Positions 19,906-29,564 of a stretch of 64,000 bases of DNA are shown piece after piece. Origin of the DNA: G963675935 sp963675935 (GTDB taxonomy: Bacteria; Planctomycetota; Planctomycetia; Pirellulales; Thermoguttaceae). The notes beneath the pieces are model-generated. The model worked only from the letters and a program-made list of their open reading frames with translations, was not told the DNA's origin and did no database searches. The stretch spans positions 62,001-126,000 of the forward strand of contig CAXXPV010000006.1 in NCBI GenBank assembly GCA_963675935.2, given 5' to 3'. A program made the position numbers and the translations under genes. The stretch's first letter is position 1. Every line of letters starts with the position of its first letter.

Positions 19906-20216
19906 TGTTTTTATCCCGAAGGGATTTCGTAGGATAGCCCAGGGTTGCCGCTTCGAGCGGCTACCCCGGGAAAGGGGTCAAATCCTATCCCTTTAACCCT
20001 GAAAGGGTTGCGTAGATTGGAATGACGCCGCTCTACGAAACCCCCTTGGGGTTTTGTTGGGTGTTCCCGCTCGAAACCCAGGGTAGCCGCTCGGAGCGGC
20101 AACCCTGGGCTATCCTATCACAAGCCCTTCGGGCTATTTTGATCGCACCGTGAAGCTGGTGTAATGCGTGGAGTCGTAGGAATCCTATCACAAGCCCTTC
20201 GGGCTATTTTGATCGC
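19906..20216. repeat. Large composite repeat, tatcccgaaggg / agcccgaagggc family
   Basis: Modules include tcccgaagggatttcgtagg, gcccagggttgccgcttcga with its inverse, a central pair around accctgaaagggttgcgtag and acgaaacccccttgg, and a 35-bp direct repeat at 20112-20146 and 20182-20216 (tcctatcacaagcccttcgg onwards). The same modular repeat occurs at 31730-31956 and 54565-54805. Confidence 0.82.
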
Positions 20217-20260
20217 CGCAACTCGTTGCGTTACCAATGCGTGAAAGGCGGACGATCTCT

Positions 20261-20341
20261 GTAGGAGGCGACTTCCGTCGCCGATTGTGCGGTGTTTTTG
20301 CGTGTTTCGCCGCACAATCGGCGACGGGAGTCGCCTCCTAC
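20261..20341. repeat. Palindromic repeat, gtaggaggcgact family
   Basis: Arms gtaggaggcgacttccgtcg and the inverse ending gggagtcgcctcctac. It belongs to the same family as the element inserted in fliG (43932-44025). Confidence 0.88.
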
Positions 20342-20544
20342 AATAAAAATTCACATCCTCTGAACGCAGCGAAGAATCTTCGTTGGCCCGCAGGAACTTA
20401 CGCGATACCACGGAGATTCTTCGCTGCGCTCAGAATGACGGTTTCCTGGACTTTGCAGTTCTCCTGTGCCCTCCCCGCTGCCCCTTATGCGGAAGTATGG
20501 TACACTTTCTGATGATTTCTTAGGCAGTCGGAAGGAGTTTTCGC

Positions 20545-21957
20545 GTGGCTGACAAAGCTTGGGGAGGTGTATTTGATCGGGCAACCGACCGTCGCGTCGA
20601 GGAATTCACCGAGAGCGTGAGCTTCGACCGCCGGCTCTACGCCCACGATATCGACGGTTCCACAGCCCACGCCCGGATGTTGGCCAAGGTCGGGCTGCTG
20701 ACGCCCGACGAGTGCCAACAAATCGAGCAGGGCCTCGCGGAAATCCGCCAAGAAATCGAGCAGGGACGCTTCCAGTTCCGCACCGAACTGGAAGACATCC
20801 ACATGCACATCGAGCGGGCATTGATCGACAGGCTCGGCGACGTGGGCCGAAAACTGCACACCGCACGAAGCCGAAACGACCAAGTCGCCACTGACCTGCG
20901 GCTTTGGACCCGTTGGGCTATCGACCAAATCGACGCCCGATTGCTCGACTTGCAGAGGGCTTTCGTCGGCCGGTGCGACGCCGACGCCGACGTTATTTTG
21001 CCAGGCTACACCCACTTCCAGCGGGCGCAGCCGGTGTTGGCCCCGCACTACTGGCTGGCCTATTGCGAAAAATTCGAGCGCGACCGGCAGCGATTGGCCG
21101 ACTGCCGACGCCGGGTGAACGTGTTGCCGCTGGGCGCCGCCGCGTTGGCCGGCACGAGCTTGCCGATCGACCGCGAGGAAACGGCCGCCCTGCTCGGGTT
21201 CGAGGGCATCGCGGCCAACAGCATCGACGCGGTGAGCGACCGCGACTTCGCCGTCGAGTTCGCCTTCGCCCTGACGCTCGTGGCCGAACACTTGAGCGGT
21301 TGGGCCGAGGAGTGGATTCTTTGGTCGACCGACGAATATAATTTCATCAAGCTGCCGCAGGAGTTTTGCACCGGCTCGTCGATCATGCCGCAGAAGATCA
21401 ATCCCGACGTGTTGGAGTTGATCCGCGGCAAGACCGCCCGGGTAGTCGGCAATCTCCAGACGCTGCTGGTGTTGATCAAGGGATTGCCGCTGGCCTACAA
21501 CCGCGATTTGCAGGAAGACAAGCCGCCGCTGTTCGATTCGTTCGACACGGTTCGCGCATCGCTCGAATTGGCCGCGCCGCTGGCGGCGGGAGCTTGTTTG
21601 AAACGCGAGTCGATCGCCGCAAAGCTCAATCGGGGACATCTCGACGCGACGACGCTGATGGAACATTTGATTCGCCGTGGCATTCCGCAGCGAACCGCGC
21701 ACGGACTGGTCGGCCGGCTGGTTCGTCAGGCGCTCGACCGCGGCGTGCGGCTCGACGAGCTGTCTTTGGAGGAGTTCCGGCAAGCCGATCCGAGTTTGGA
21801 CGAAAGCGTTTACGAAGTGCTGGGGCCCGCGCGTGCGGTTGCCGCGATGACCAGCTACGGATCGACCGCCCCGGATCAGGTGAAGGAGCAGATTCGGCGG
21901 TGGAAAGAGACGTTGGACAACATCGCATCTTCGGAGAAGAAACACGAAGATAAATAA
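20545..21957 (+). CDS. argH: Argininosuccinate lyase
   Basis: 470 residues. The GTG start at 20545 is set by the ribosome site GAAGGAG eight bases upstream and gives MADKAWGGVFDRATDRRVEE. It catalyses the last step of arginine synthesis, splitting argininosuccinate to arginine and fumarate. Family signatures are visible: KLHTARSRNDQVATDLRLW, GYTHFQRAQPV with the catalytic-region histidine, and the fumarase-superfamily loop TGSSIMPQKINPDVLELIRG with its mobile serine. Length is normal. It stands alone; no other arg gene is nearby, so it is probably transcribed from the short AT-richer region just upstream. Confidence 0.97.
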   Translation: MADKAWGGVFDRATDRRVEEFTESVSFDRRLYAHDIDGSTAHARMLAKVGLLTPDECQQIEQGLAEIRQEIEQGRFQFRTELEDIHMHIERALIDRLGDVGRKLHTARSRNDQVATDLRLWTRWAIDQIDARLLDLQRAFVGRCDADADVILPGYTHFQRAQPVLAPHYWLAYCEKFERDRQRLADCRRRVNVLPLGAAALAGTSLPIDREETAALLGFEGIAANSIDAVSDRDFAVEFAFALTLVAEHLSGWAEEWILWSTDEYNFIKLPQEFCTGSSIMPQKINPDVLELIRGKTARVVGNLQTLLVLIKGLPLAYNRDLQEDKPPLFDSFDTVRASLELAAPLAAGACLKRESIAAKLNRGHLDATTLMEHLIRRGIPQRTAHGLVGRLVRQALDRGVRLDELSLEEFRQADPSLDESVYEVLGPARAVAAMTSYGSTAPDQVKEQIRRWKETLDNIASSEKKHEDK

Positions 21958-22041
21958 AAATAGCCGGGGGCCAACGGCCCGCGGTGAGGGGCGTGAAAAG
22001 CAATAGAATCTATTGAGACATTTGCGACTCACAACAATACG

Positions 22042-22111
22042 GGAACACTAATCTTCGCTAATCTTCGCTAATCTTTTTTCGTTAGTGACGATTAGTGAAA
22101 ATTAGTGTTCC
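22042..22111. repeat. Palindrome of actaatc/gattagt units
   Basis: Left side ggaacactaatcttcgctaa with tandem cttcgctaat units, right side gattagtgaaaattagtgtt. It separates argH from the HEAT protein gene and may act as a transcript 3'-end structure. Confidence 0.75.
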
Positions 22112-22133
22112 GCAAAATAGGTCCAGTTTTTTA

Positions 22134-24362
22134 ATGAGCTTTGTCATGCATTATCATCGGCGAAACGTGGTTTTATTGACGAGCGCATTGTTGGTCTGTT
22201 GGCTTATCGCGCCGGCATTGTCGCAAGAGAAAAAAGAAAAGAAGGCGCCGCCGAAGATTGAGAAGCCGGCGGCGGACGCGAAAGCCGATCCGGCAAAAGA
22301 AAAGACGCCGCTGCTCGACTCGCCTGCCGTCGCGGCGATTCTCGAAACGAAACCGGTAACGCCGTTGGAATGCGTGAAGGCGGCAAAAATCCTGGTTGAC
22401 CTCAATCGCGACGATCTCGCCAAGTCGTTCTTGAAGAAAACGCTCGACGCCAAGCTCGATGCCGGCGGGCTGGCCGACCTCGGCGAACAGGTTGGTTCGC
22501 CCGTGTTTTTGGAGCTTTCCCGCCGAGCAGGCGTGCAGCCGGAGGGCCGGCAACTGGCCGACGCCGTGTCGGAGGCGGTCGCCGCGCGATTGAAAGACCC
22601 CGAGCGAATCGCCAAGCTCATCGAACAGCTTCAAGACCCGTCGCCCGAAAAATGTTTGCAGGCGGTCGTCGGTCTCCAGTCGTCGGGCGAGGCGGCCATT
22701 GCGCCGCTGGTGGCCGCGCTGGTCGATCCGGAACGGGAAGCCCAGCGAGCGAACGTGCGGGCGGCGCTGGTCGAAATGGGCCGCGCGGCCCGCGATCCGC
22801 TGTTGGCGATTGCCCGCGGGTCCGATCCGAAACTCGCCGTCGAAGCCATTCAATCGCTCGCCGCGATGAAGGACCCCGGGGTTGCCATATTTTTGTATCT
22901 GCCTGCGCTCTCGGAAAAGAGCGACCCGGCGGTGCGAGCAGCCGCTGTTGCGGCCTTGAAGCAATTGATCGGTGGCGTTCCCTCGCGCAACGAGGCCCTG
23001 AAATCGTTGACCGGCGCCGCGCGGAACTATCTCGATGGGCATTATCGGCTGGAAAACCTCGTCGTGACGAAAAAGCCGATGTTGTGGCGCCGCGACGCCG
23101 CGACGCCGCAATACAAGGCAATCGCCTGTGCGCCGAATGATCTGGCCCGCGACGCGGCGGCCCGCTTGGCCGGCGACGCCTGCGCGTTGGCCCTCGACGA
23201 TCGGGCGATTGGCCTGCTTTATGCGACGGCCGTGCTCGAAGCGGTGGGCTGCGACGGCAATCTGGATTTTCCGGTTCTTGATAAGAAGTACGCATACAAT
23301 GAAGTGCTGGAATACGCGATGGCCAATCATCGCATGCAAGCGGCCGTGATGGTGGCCGACGCCCTGAGCCGCAACGGCAAGGCCGACGAACTGCTCTATC
23401 GCGACGCAGGGCCTGCGCCGCTGGCACTGGCCCTCCAGTCGCCCGACCGGCGGCTGCAAATGGCGGCCTTGGAGACCATCGTTCGGCTGAAACCGACCAA
23501 ACCCTTCGCCGGATCGAGCTACGTTCCGCGGACGTTGGGATTTCTGGCCGGTAGCAGCGGATCGCGCCATGCCGTGGTCGGCTGCCCGAACGCCGCCGAG
23601 GGCGCGGAATTGGCCGGAATGCTCTCGGCGGCCGGTTTCGTCGCCGACACGTTTACCAACGGCCGCGAGTTAGTAAGTCACGCCGCGCGTTCGCCCGACT
23701 GTGAGCTGGCCTTGATCGACATGACGATCGACCGGCCGACGATCGACATCCTCTTGCAGCAGTTGCGGCACGACCCGCGCACGGCGTCGATTCGCGTCGG
23801 GCTGATCGCGCGTGACGGGTATTTGGGCCGGGCCGAACGGCTCGCCGGGCTAGACCCGCTGTCGAAGGCTTTTTCCCGACCTCACGACGACAAGGCGTTT
23901 CAGTGGCAGTTGGAACAGTTGGCCGCGATTCGACCCAAGGAATATATCGACTTCAAGACGCGGCAGCAGCAGGCGGCCCGCGCGCTCGAACTGCTGGCCG
24001 AGTTGAGCGAGTCGTCCGACAAGCTCTACGATCTGCGCGGCGCGCAAGATTATTTGCTCGTCGCCCTGTACAATCCGAAACTGACGGCGAAGGCCGCGGC
24101 CGTGCTGGCCAACATCAACACGGCCGAAAGCCAGCGGGCGCTGGTCGAATTGGCCAGCCGGATGGGCCAGCCGATGTTCGAGCGCCAGGCGGCGACCAAA
24201 GCTTTCCGCAAAAGCACCCAGCAGTTCGGCGTTTTGTTGACCGCCGAGGAGATTCGTCGGCAGTACGACCGTTACAACGCCAGCGAAAAGGAAGACGCCG
24301 ACACGCAGCACGTGCTGGGATTGATCCTCGATTGCTTGGAAGTTCGGGCGCCGAAGAAATAG
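22134..24362 (+). CDS. Exported HEAT-repeat protein with receiver-like domain
   Basis: 742 residues if started at ATG 22134; an ATG at 22146 is also possible, and neither has a strong ribosome site. The signal peptide (VVLLTSALLVCWLIAPALSQ) is followed by a lysine/alanine-rich linker. Residues about 60-310 form HEAT-like helical repeats (GEAAIAPLVAALVDPEREAQ, AARDPLLAIARG). Around residues 480-600 lies a receiver-like fold (SRHAVVGCPNAAEGAELAGM, LSAAGFVADTF, CELALIDMTIDRP, SIRVGLIARDG): the strand order of a response regulator with an aspartate in the phosphorylation position, but in an apparently exported protein. It lies 118 bp before a sigma-54 activator. Function is unknown. Confidence 0.75.
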   Translation: MSFVMHYHRRNVVLLTSALLVCWLIAPALSQEKKEKKAPPKIEKPAADAKADPAKEKTPLLDSPAVAAILETKPVTPLECVKAAKILVDLNRDDLAKSFLKKTLDAKLDAGGLADLGEQVGSPVFLELSRRAGVQPEGRQLADAVSEAVAARLKDPERIAKLIEQLQDPSPEKCLQAVVGLQSSGEAAIAPLVAALVDPEREAQRANVRAALVEMGRAARDPLLAIARGSDPKLAVEAIQSLAAMKDPGVAIFLYLPALSEKSDPAVRAAAVAALKQLIGGVPSRNEALKSLTGAARNYLDGHYRLENLVVTKKPMLWRRDAATPQYKAIACAPNDLARDAAARLAGDACALALDDRAIGLLYATAVLEAVGCDGNLDFPVLDKKYAYNEVLEYAMANHRMQAAVMVADALSRNGKADELLYRDAGPAPLALALQSPDRRLQMAALETIVRLKPTKPFAGSSYVPRTLGFLAGSSGSRHAVVGCPNAAEGAELAGMLSAAGFVADTFTNGRELVSHAARSPDCELALIDMTIDRPTIDILLQQLRHDPRTASIRVGLIARDGYLGRAERLAGLDPLSKAFSRPHDDKAFQWQLEQLAAIRPKEYIDFKTRQQQAARALELLAELSESSDKLYDLRGAQDYLLVALYNPKLTAKAAAVLANINTAESQRALVELASRMGQPMFERQAATKAFRKSTQQFGVLLTAEEIRRQYDRYNASEKEDADTQHVLGLILDCLEVRAPKK

Positions 24363-24374
24363 TGAAACACCCTC

Positions 24375-24397
24375 GTTCCCATGCTCCGCGTGGGAAC
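24375..24397. repeat. Short palindrome gttcccatgctccgcgtgggaac
   Basis: An inverted pair around ctccg. It belongs to the family at 30950-31140 and 36283-36336. A half-repeat containing gaagccgcaagcggctgaat follows at about 24424-24445; its inverse occurs at about 29524-29550. Confidence 0.75.
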
Positions 24398-24480
24398 CAG
24401 AATATCCATAGCCAATTGTTCATGCGAAGCCGCAAGCGGCTGAATCAGAATCCAGCCACTAGCCACCAACCACTTACTCC

Positions 24481-25539
<1,059 letters not shown>

Positions 25540-25553
25540 AGGATACTGCCGTT

Positions 25554-25847
25554 ATGAAACGTGACGACGTTCTAAAGCATCTTTCGGCCTGTAGCGATGA
25601 AGTTCGGCATCGCTTCGGCGTGCGGTCGCTGTCGTTGTTTGGTTCAGTGGCCCGCGACGAAACCAACGCCGCCAGCGATGTCGATATTTTGGTGGAGTTT
25701 GAACGTCCCACGGGCTACTTCGGTTTGATTGCATTGCAGGATTACCTGGAAGGCTGGCTTGGTTGCAAGGTTGATGTGGGAACGACTGGCAGCCTGAAGC
25801 CGCGTTTGCGGGAAAGAGTTCTTGGAGAATGCATTCATGTCGCCTAG
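25554..25847 (+). CDS. mntA: MntA-like minimal nucleotidyltransferase antitoxin
   Basis: 97 residues. The nucleotidyltransferase signature is LSLFGSVARDETNAASDVDILVEFE, carrying the GSxxR and DxD residues (AASDVDILVE), followed by the helix ALQDYLEGWLG and the strand KVDVGT. In HepT/MntA pairs this enzyme AMPylates the HepT RNase and so neutralises it. It lies 14 bp after the sigma-54 activator and overlaps the hepT start by 11 bp. Confidence 0.88.
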   Translation: MKRDDVLKHLSACSDEVRHRFGVRSLSLFGSVARDETNAASDVDILVEFERPTGYFGLIALQDYLEGWLGCKVDVGTTGSLKPRLRERVLGECIHVA

Positions 25848-26169
25848 ATCGTGGCAAGAACGAATCGACGACATTATCGAGGCGATTGCCGAGATTCAGG
25901 CGTTCGTCCGGCCGATGACGTTCGAGCAATTCGCGGCCGATGCAAAAACCATGAAGGCCGTGGCGTTGGACTTCATCGTAATCGGCGAGGCCGCTTCGCG
26001 CGTGCCGGACGAAGTCGTCGAGGCCAATCCCGAGGTGGCGTGGCATTTGATGCGCGGGATGCGCAACCGATTGGTTCACGACTATTTCGGCATGGACCCG
26101 CAGGTGATTTGGGAAACCGCATTGCACGATTTGCCCCCATTGGTGGAATCGCTCAAGCAGATCATATAA
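25837..26169 (+). CDS. hepT: HepT-like HEPN RNase toxin
   Basis: 110 residues from ATG 25837 (MSPRSWQERIDDIIEAIAEI). This start overlaps the end of mntA and is preceded by a usable ribosome site (TTGGAG). The HEPN active-site motif RX4HXY is present as RNRLVHDYF near the C-terminus, with the usual upstream helix AVALDFIVIGEAASRVPDEV. Residues needed for activity and for AMPylation (the motif tyrosine) look intact, so this pair, unlike the RelE-type pair at 10.7-11.2 kb, seems functional. Confidence 0.9.
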   Translation: MSPRSWQERIDDIIEAIAEIQAFVRPMTFEQFAADAKTMKAVALDFIVIGEAASRVPDEVVEANPEVAWHLMRGMRNRLVHDYFGMDPQVIWETALHDLPPLVESLKQII

Positions 26170-26174
26170 AAACC

Positions 26175-27350
26175 ATGCTCTCCGGCGTTGGCGTCGTCTG
26201 TTTCGCGTCGAGCTACGCAATCGCGTGGGCTTTGGAACTCTCGCGGCTGTTGTTCCGCAGCGGCGTGCGCGGCGCGGTCATGCTCGGATTGGCCGGCGCA
26301 GGTCTGCTGGCCCATACCGTCTTTCTCTACCACCGCGCCGTCAGCGCCGCCGGCGCCCCGCTGTCGAGCGAAAAGGATTGGTTCTTCGTGGCCGCATGGG
26401 CCGTCGCGACCGTGTATCTCTGCCTGGCCGCGGCGCATCCGAAAATTCCTTTCGGATTGTTCCTGCTGCCGGTGGCGTTGGCGTTGATCGGCGCGGCCGT
26501 GTTTTTGGCCTCGCCACAGCCGTTGACCCGCGAGCCGGCGTCGAACGCCTGGGGCGCGATCCACGGCATTTCGATTATGGCCGCCGCCGTCGTCGTGCTG
26601 GTCGGATTCGTCGCCGGACTGATGTACCTCGTGCAGGAACGCCGGTTGCGCCGCAAACGTTTGCCCGACGGACGCCTGCGGTTGCCCAGCCAAGAATGGC
26701 TCCAAACGATCAACAGTCGGGCGATTGTTTTATCGGCGATTATGTTGGGCGTCGGCATCATGGCGGGCATGGTGCTGAACTTGATCAATACGGCCCGCGA
26801 GCCGGCCCGGCTGCCGTGGAACGATCCGGTTATTTTGAGTACGTGGCTGATGTTCGCGTGGCTGTTGGGCGCCGTCGTGTTCATTGCCGTGTATCGGCCC
26901 GCCCGGCGCGGACGCAAAGTGGCCTGGCTTACCGTGGCCGGTTTTGTTTTCCTGGCGATCGTGCTGGCCGCCGGGTTGCTGATGAACAGCCGGCACTGGG
27001 GGAGAGAGGAGAGAGGAGGGAAGAGAGAGGAGAGAAGAATTGCAAATTGCAAAATGCAAATTGAAAATTGCATATTGAGAGACAGAGGAGCAAAAACGTC
27101 CTTGTCGGGTGACAATCCTAATACTCACGCAAAGGCGCAAAGGCGCAAAGTAGTTGTCGAGGAAGGCCACGGGGAAGCAGTTCGTACAGACGTGAGCGAC
27201 CAAAATGTTTTTATCCCCTTTGCGTCTTTGCGCCTTTGCGTGAGTATCCGTTCGATTGCGATGTTGGAGCCGCCATCGTCATTTTACAATTTGCACTTTG
27301 CACTTTGCAATTTGCAATATGCGCTCGTCCGCGGAGGCCGGCCATGTTAG
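26175..27350 (+). CDS. CcsA/HemX-like cytochrome c assembly membrane protein
   Basis: 391 residues from ATG 26175 (MLSGVGVVCFASSYAIAWAL). Eight hydrophobic segments are visible and the WAIHG-like motif appears as AWGAIHGISIMAAAVVVLVG, followed by the later HxxG-type loop. It belongs to the CcsA/HemX family that handles heme for cytochrome c maturation or controls HemA level. Its position immediately before hemA matches the hemA-hemX association in other bacteria. Odd feature: about 115 C-terminal residues (from near base 27000) are encoded by nested palindromic repeats, and the stop lies inside the hemA start, overlapping it by 7 bp. Confidence 0.85.
   Translation: MLSGVGVVCFASSYAIAWALELSRLLFRSGVRGAVMLGLAGAGLLAHTVFLYHRAVSAAGAPLSSEKDWFFVAAWAVATVYLCLAAAHPKIPFGLFLLPVALALIGAAVFLASPQPLTREPASNAWGAIHGISIMAAAVVVLVGFVAGLMYLVQERRLRRKRLPDGRLRLPSQEWLQTINSRAIVLSAIMLGVGIMAGMVLNLINTAREPARLPWNDPVILSTWLMFAWLLGAVVFIAVYRPARRGRKVAWLTVAGFVFLAIVLAAGLLMNSRHWGREERGGKREERRIANCKMQIENCILRDRGAKTSLSGDNPNTHAKAQRRKVVVEEGHGEAVRTDVSDQNVFIPFASLRLCVSIRSIAMLEPPSSFYNLHFALCNLQYALVRGGRPC
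27036..27320. repeat. Nested palindrome encoding the CcsA tail
   Basis: The outer arms are built from attgcaaattgcaaaatgca units at the left (about 27038-27077) and tttgcactttgcaatttgca units at the right (about 27285-27320). The inner palindrome is actcacgcaaaggcgcaaag (about 27122-27150) with its inverse ctttgcgcctttgcgtgagt (about 27225-27246). The whole is read through in frame by ccsA. Confidence 0.82.
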
Positions 27351-28615
27351 CGCAAGTGGTCGGTTGCAGCCATCACGGCACGTCGATCGCCCTGCGCGAG
27401 CGGCTGGCCTTCTCGCCCGAGCAAGTTCGCGAGGCGCTCGATCAGTGGCGCCGGGTGTTTCCGGGCGTCGAGGCCGTGCTGCTTTCCACATGCAACCGGG
27501 TCGAACTTTACGCCGCGACGGAGCAGGGGAACGAGCCGCGTTTCGATCAAATTGCCGGCTTTTTGGCACGATTTCATGCGTTGGAACCGTCCGACGTGGC
27601 GGAGCATCTGTATCAATACACCGATGAGGCGGCCGTGTCGCACTTGTTCGCCGTGGCGTCGAGCCTCGACAGCATGGTGCTGGGCGAGCCGCAAATTCTC
27701 GCCCAGGTGAAAGAGGCGTATCAGACGGCGACCGAGCAGGACAACACCGGCCCGCTGCTGCACGCGGCGTTTCAGACGGCCGTTTACGTGGCACGCCGGG
27801 TTGCTCAGGAAACGGCGATTCACCAGCGAAGGGTGAGCGTGCCGAGCGTGGCCGTGGTCGATTTCGCCCGGCAGGTGTTCGAGCGGTTCGACGACAAGCA
27901 GGCGTTGGTCATCGGCGCGGGCGAGATGGCCGAGGAGTGTTTGCGATACTTGCGAGACGAAGGTGTACGCCGCGTCACGGTCGTCAATCGGCACTTCGAC
28001 CGCGCGGCCGAGTTGGCCGGGCGTTGGGGCGGCTGTGCCGTGCCGTGGGAAACTCTGTCGCAGGCGTTGACCGCGGCCGATCTGGTCGTCAGCGCTACTG
28101 GCTCGGTTGAGCCCGTGGTCACTCGCGAGCGGTTCGCGGCGATCGAGGCCGCAAGGTTCGAGCGTCCGCTGTTGATTCTCGACCTGGCCGTGCCTCGCGA
28201 TTTCGAGCCGGCCGTCGGCGATCGGCCGAACGTATATCTCTATTCAATCGACGATCTCCAGGCGGCGTGTGAGCGGAACCGCGCGGAGCGCGACCGCGAA
28301 TTGCCCTCGGCCATGCACATCGTCGAGCAGGAGACGGCCCGATTCATCGCCGAGATGCGTCGCCACGCGGTCGGGCCGGTAATTGCGCGGCTGCGGCGCG
28401 GCTGGCAGAAGCCGAAAGAAGAGGAGTTCGAGCGGCTGATGAATAAGCTGCCGGAGTTGGACGACCGCGCCCGGGAGGAAATTCGTCGTTCGTTCGACCG
28501 TCTGGTGAACAAGCTGATGCATCCGCCGCTAGAGTCGTTGCGAGACGAGTCGCGCGAGGGCGTTCCCCGGGGGTTGCTGGACGCGCTGGCGAGGCTTTTT
28601 CAGTTGAAGGATTGA
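27344..28615 (+). CDS. hemA: Glutamyl-tRNA reductase
   Basis: 423 residues from ATG 27344 with a GGAGG ribosome site (MLAQVVGCSHHGTSIALRER). It reduces glutamyl-tRNA to glutamate-1-semialdehyde, the first committed step of tetrapyrrole synthesis. The catalytic cysteine lies in LLSTCNRVELYA, the NADPH domain contains LVIGAGEMAEECLRYL, and SLDSMVLGEPQILAQVKEAY is the standard family signature. The C-terminal dimerisation helices end near LFQLKD. It is coupled to the upstream ccsA gene. Confidence 0.97.
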   Translation: MLAQVVGCSHHGTSIALRERLAFSPEQVREALDQWRRVFPGVEAVLLSTCNRVELYAATEQGNEPRFDQIAGFLARFHALEPSDVAEHLYQYTDEAAVSHLFAVASSLDSMVLGEPQILAQVKEAYQTATEQDNTGPLLHAAFQTAVYVARRVAQETAIHQRRVSVPSVAVVDFARQVFERFDDKQALVIGAGEMAEECLRYLRDEGVRRVTVVNRHFDRAAELAGRWGGCAVPWETLSQALTAADLVVSATGSVEPVVTRERFAAIEAARFERPLLILDLAVPRDFEPAVGDRPNVYLYSIDDLQAACERNRAERDRELPSAMHIVEQETARFIAEMRRHAVGPVIARLRRGWQKPKEEEFERLMNKLPELDDRAREEIRRSFDRLVNKLMHPPLESLRDESREGVPRGLLDALARLFQLKD

Positions 28616-28629
28616 GGGGGAGGACCACC

Positions 28630-28708
28630 GTTTAGCCGGCGAACTTGTTCGCCGCGAAAGTGCGACAAACTTCGCAAAAAACGCGGCGAACAAGTTCGCC
28701 GGCTAAAC
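28630..28708. repeat. Palindromic repeat, gtttagccggcga family
   Basis: Arms gtttagccggcgaacttgtt and the inverse ending aagttcgccggctaaac. It lies directly after hemA, where it could form a transcript-end hairpin, although no T run follows. Confidence 0.88.
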
Positions 28709-28940
28709 AAGCACGCTATCGCCGCTTTTCTCCGACCGGCGAGAAACGCGGACTAGCCCCACCCCACCCCCCCAGTAGTGGCTAGTTTAGCAAGTTTTCC
28801 CGCCGAATCGTAATAAGTTGTCCCGGTGATTTGACAGATTACCCCGAAAGTGGCAAGATAGGGGGTGCCAACTGCCGGTCACCGGAAGCCGGCGGGAACT
28901 TTTGGCCCCCGCAAAGCGTCCCAATCTGGGTGAGACTCCT

Positions 28941-29519
28941 GTGAGCGACGACACCCAACTGATCGAACAGGCCCTTGGCGGCCATTCGGAAGCCTTTGGG
29001 CAACTGGTTCTGAAGTATCAGGATCGGTTGTTCAATACGGTTTTCCATGTGGTCGGCCATACCGAGGACGCCCGGGACATCGTTCAGGAAGCCTTGGTTC
29101 AGGCGTTCCTGAAGTTGGACACGTTTCGCCGCGACAGTGCGTTTTACACCTGGCTGTACCGCATCGCCTTCAACGTGGCTATTACCCACCAAAGGCGGCG
29201 GCGGCCGACCGTGTCGATGGACCGCGCGCGCGAGACCGGCGCCATGGACCCGCCGGACAATCGGGAATCTCCCGCCGAAAGCATGGAGCGAAAAGAACGT
29301 TGCGTTCAGATTCGGCTGGCCATTCGGCAATTGCCCGACGAACATCGGGCCGTACTCGTTCTCCGCGAGATCGACGGCTGTTGCTACGAAACCATTGCCG
29401 AAGTGCTCGATTTGCCCGTTGGCACGGTACGCAGCCGGCTGCATCGCGCACGGCAGCAGTTGAAGGAATCGCTTGGCGAGATGTTAAAAAAAGAACAAGA
29501 ATCAAGGACTAGGAAATAG
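28941..29519 (+). CDS. ECF RNA polymerase sigma factor
   Basis: 192 residues if started at the GTG at 28941 (MSDDTQLIEQALGGHSEAFG); a TTG further upstream is less likely. Sigma-70 region 2 includes LVLKYQDRLFNTVFHVVGHTEDARDIVQEALVQAF read as two adjoining motifs, and WLYRIAFNVAITHQRRR closes it. Region 4 shows LPDEHRAVLVLREIDGCCYE and a helix-turn-helix, GTVRSRLHRARQQLKESLGE. The following gene encodes an anti-sigma-like membrane protein, so this is a typical ECF pair; its signal is unknown. Confidence 0.93.
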   Translation: MSDDTQLIEQALGGHSEAFGQLVLKYQDRLFNTVFHVVGHTEDARDIVQEALVQAFLKLDTFRRDSAFYTWLYRIAFNVAITHQRRRRPTVSMDRARETGAMDPPDNRESPAESMERKERCVQIRLAIRQLPDEHRAVLVLREIDGCCYETIAEVLDLPVGTVRSRLHRARQQLKESLGEMLKKEQESRTRK

Positions 29520-29564
29520 ATCTGCCATTCAGCCGCTTGCGGCTTCGCACTGACAACTGACAAC

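Larger units (their letters stand above)
18034..20476. mobile_element. MITE-like element expanded by at least four later insertions
   Basis: Terminal inverted repeats (caggacaactgcaaagtc at about 18044-18061 and gactttgcagttctcctg ending at 20466) match the element at 8915-9070. The copy is bounded by the 10-bp direct repeat tgccctcccc (18034-18043 and 20467-20476). Its inner catt-ctgagcgc palindrome is split: the left arm stops near 18104 and the right arm resumes near 20346. Between them are a further inverted pair (gtgaattttta ... tccgcctttc), an IS element in its left arm, a gtaggaggcgact palindrome in its right arm, and a large tatcccgaaggg-type repeat at the centre. Confidence 0.8.

Noticed and set aside
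20485..22032. 515-codon open frame antisense to argH
   Set aside because: argH on the plus strand has full family signatures. The antisense frame is a by-product of GC-rich codon usage and shows no protein-like motif.
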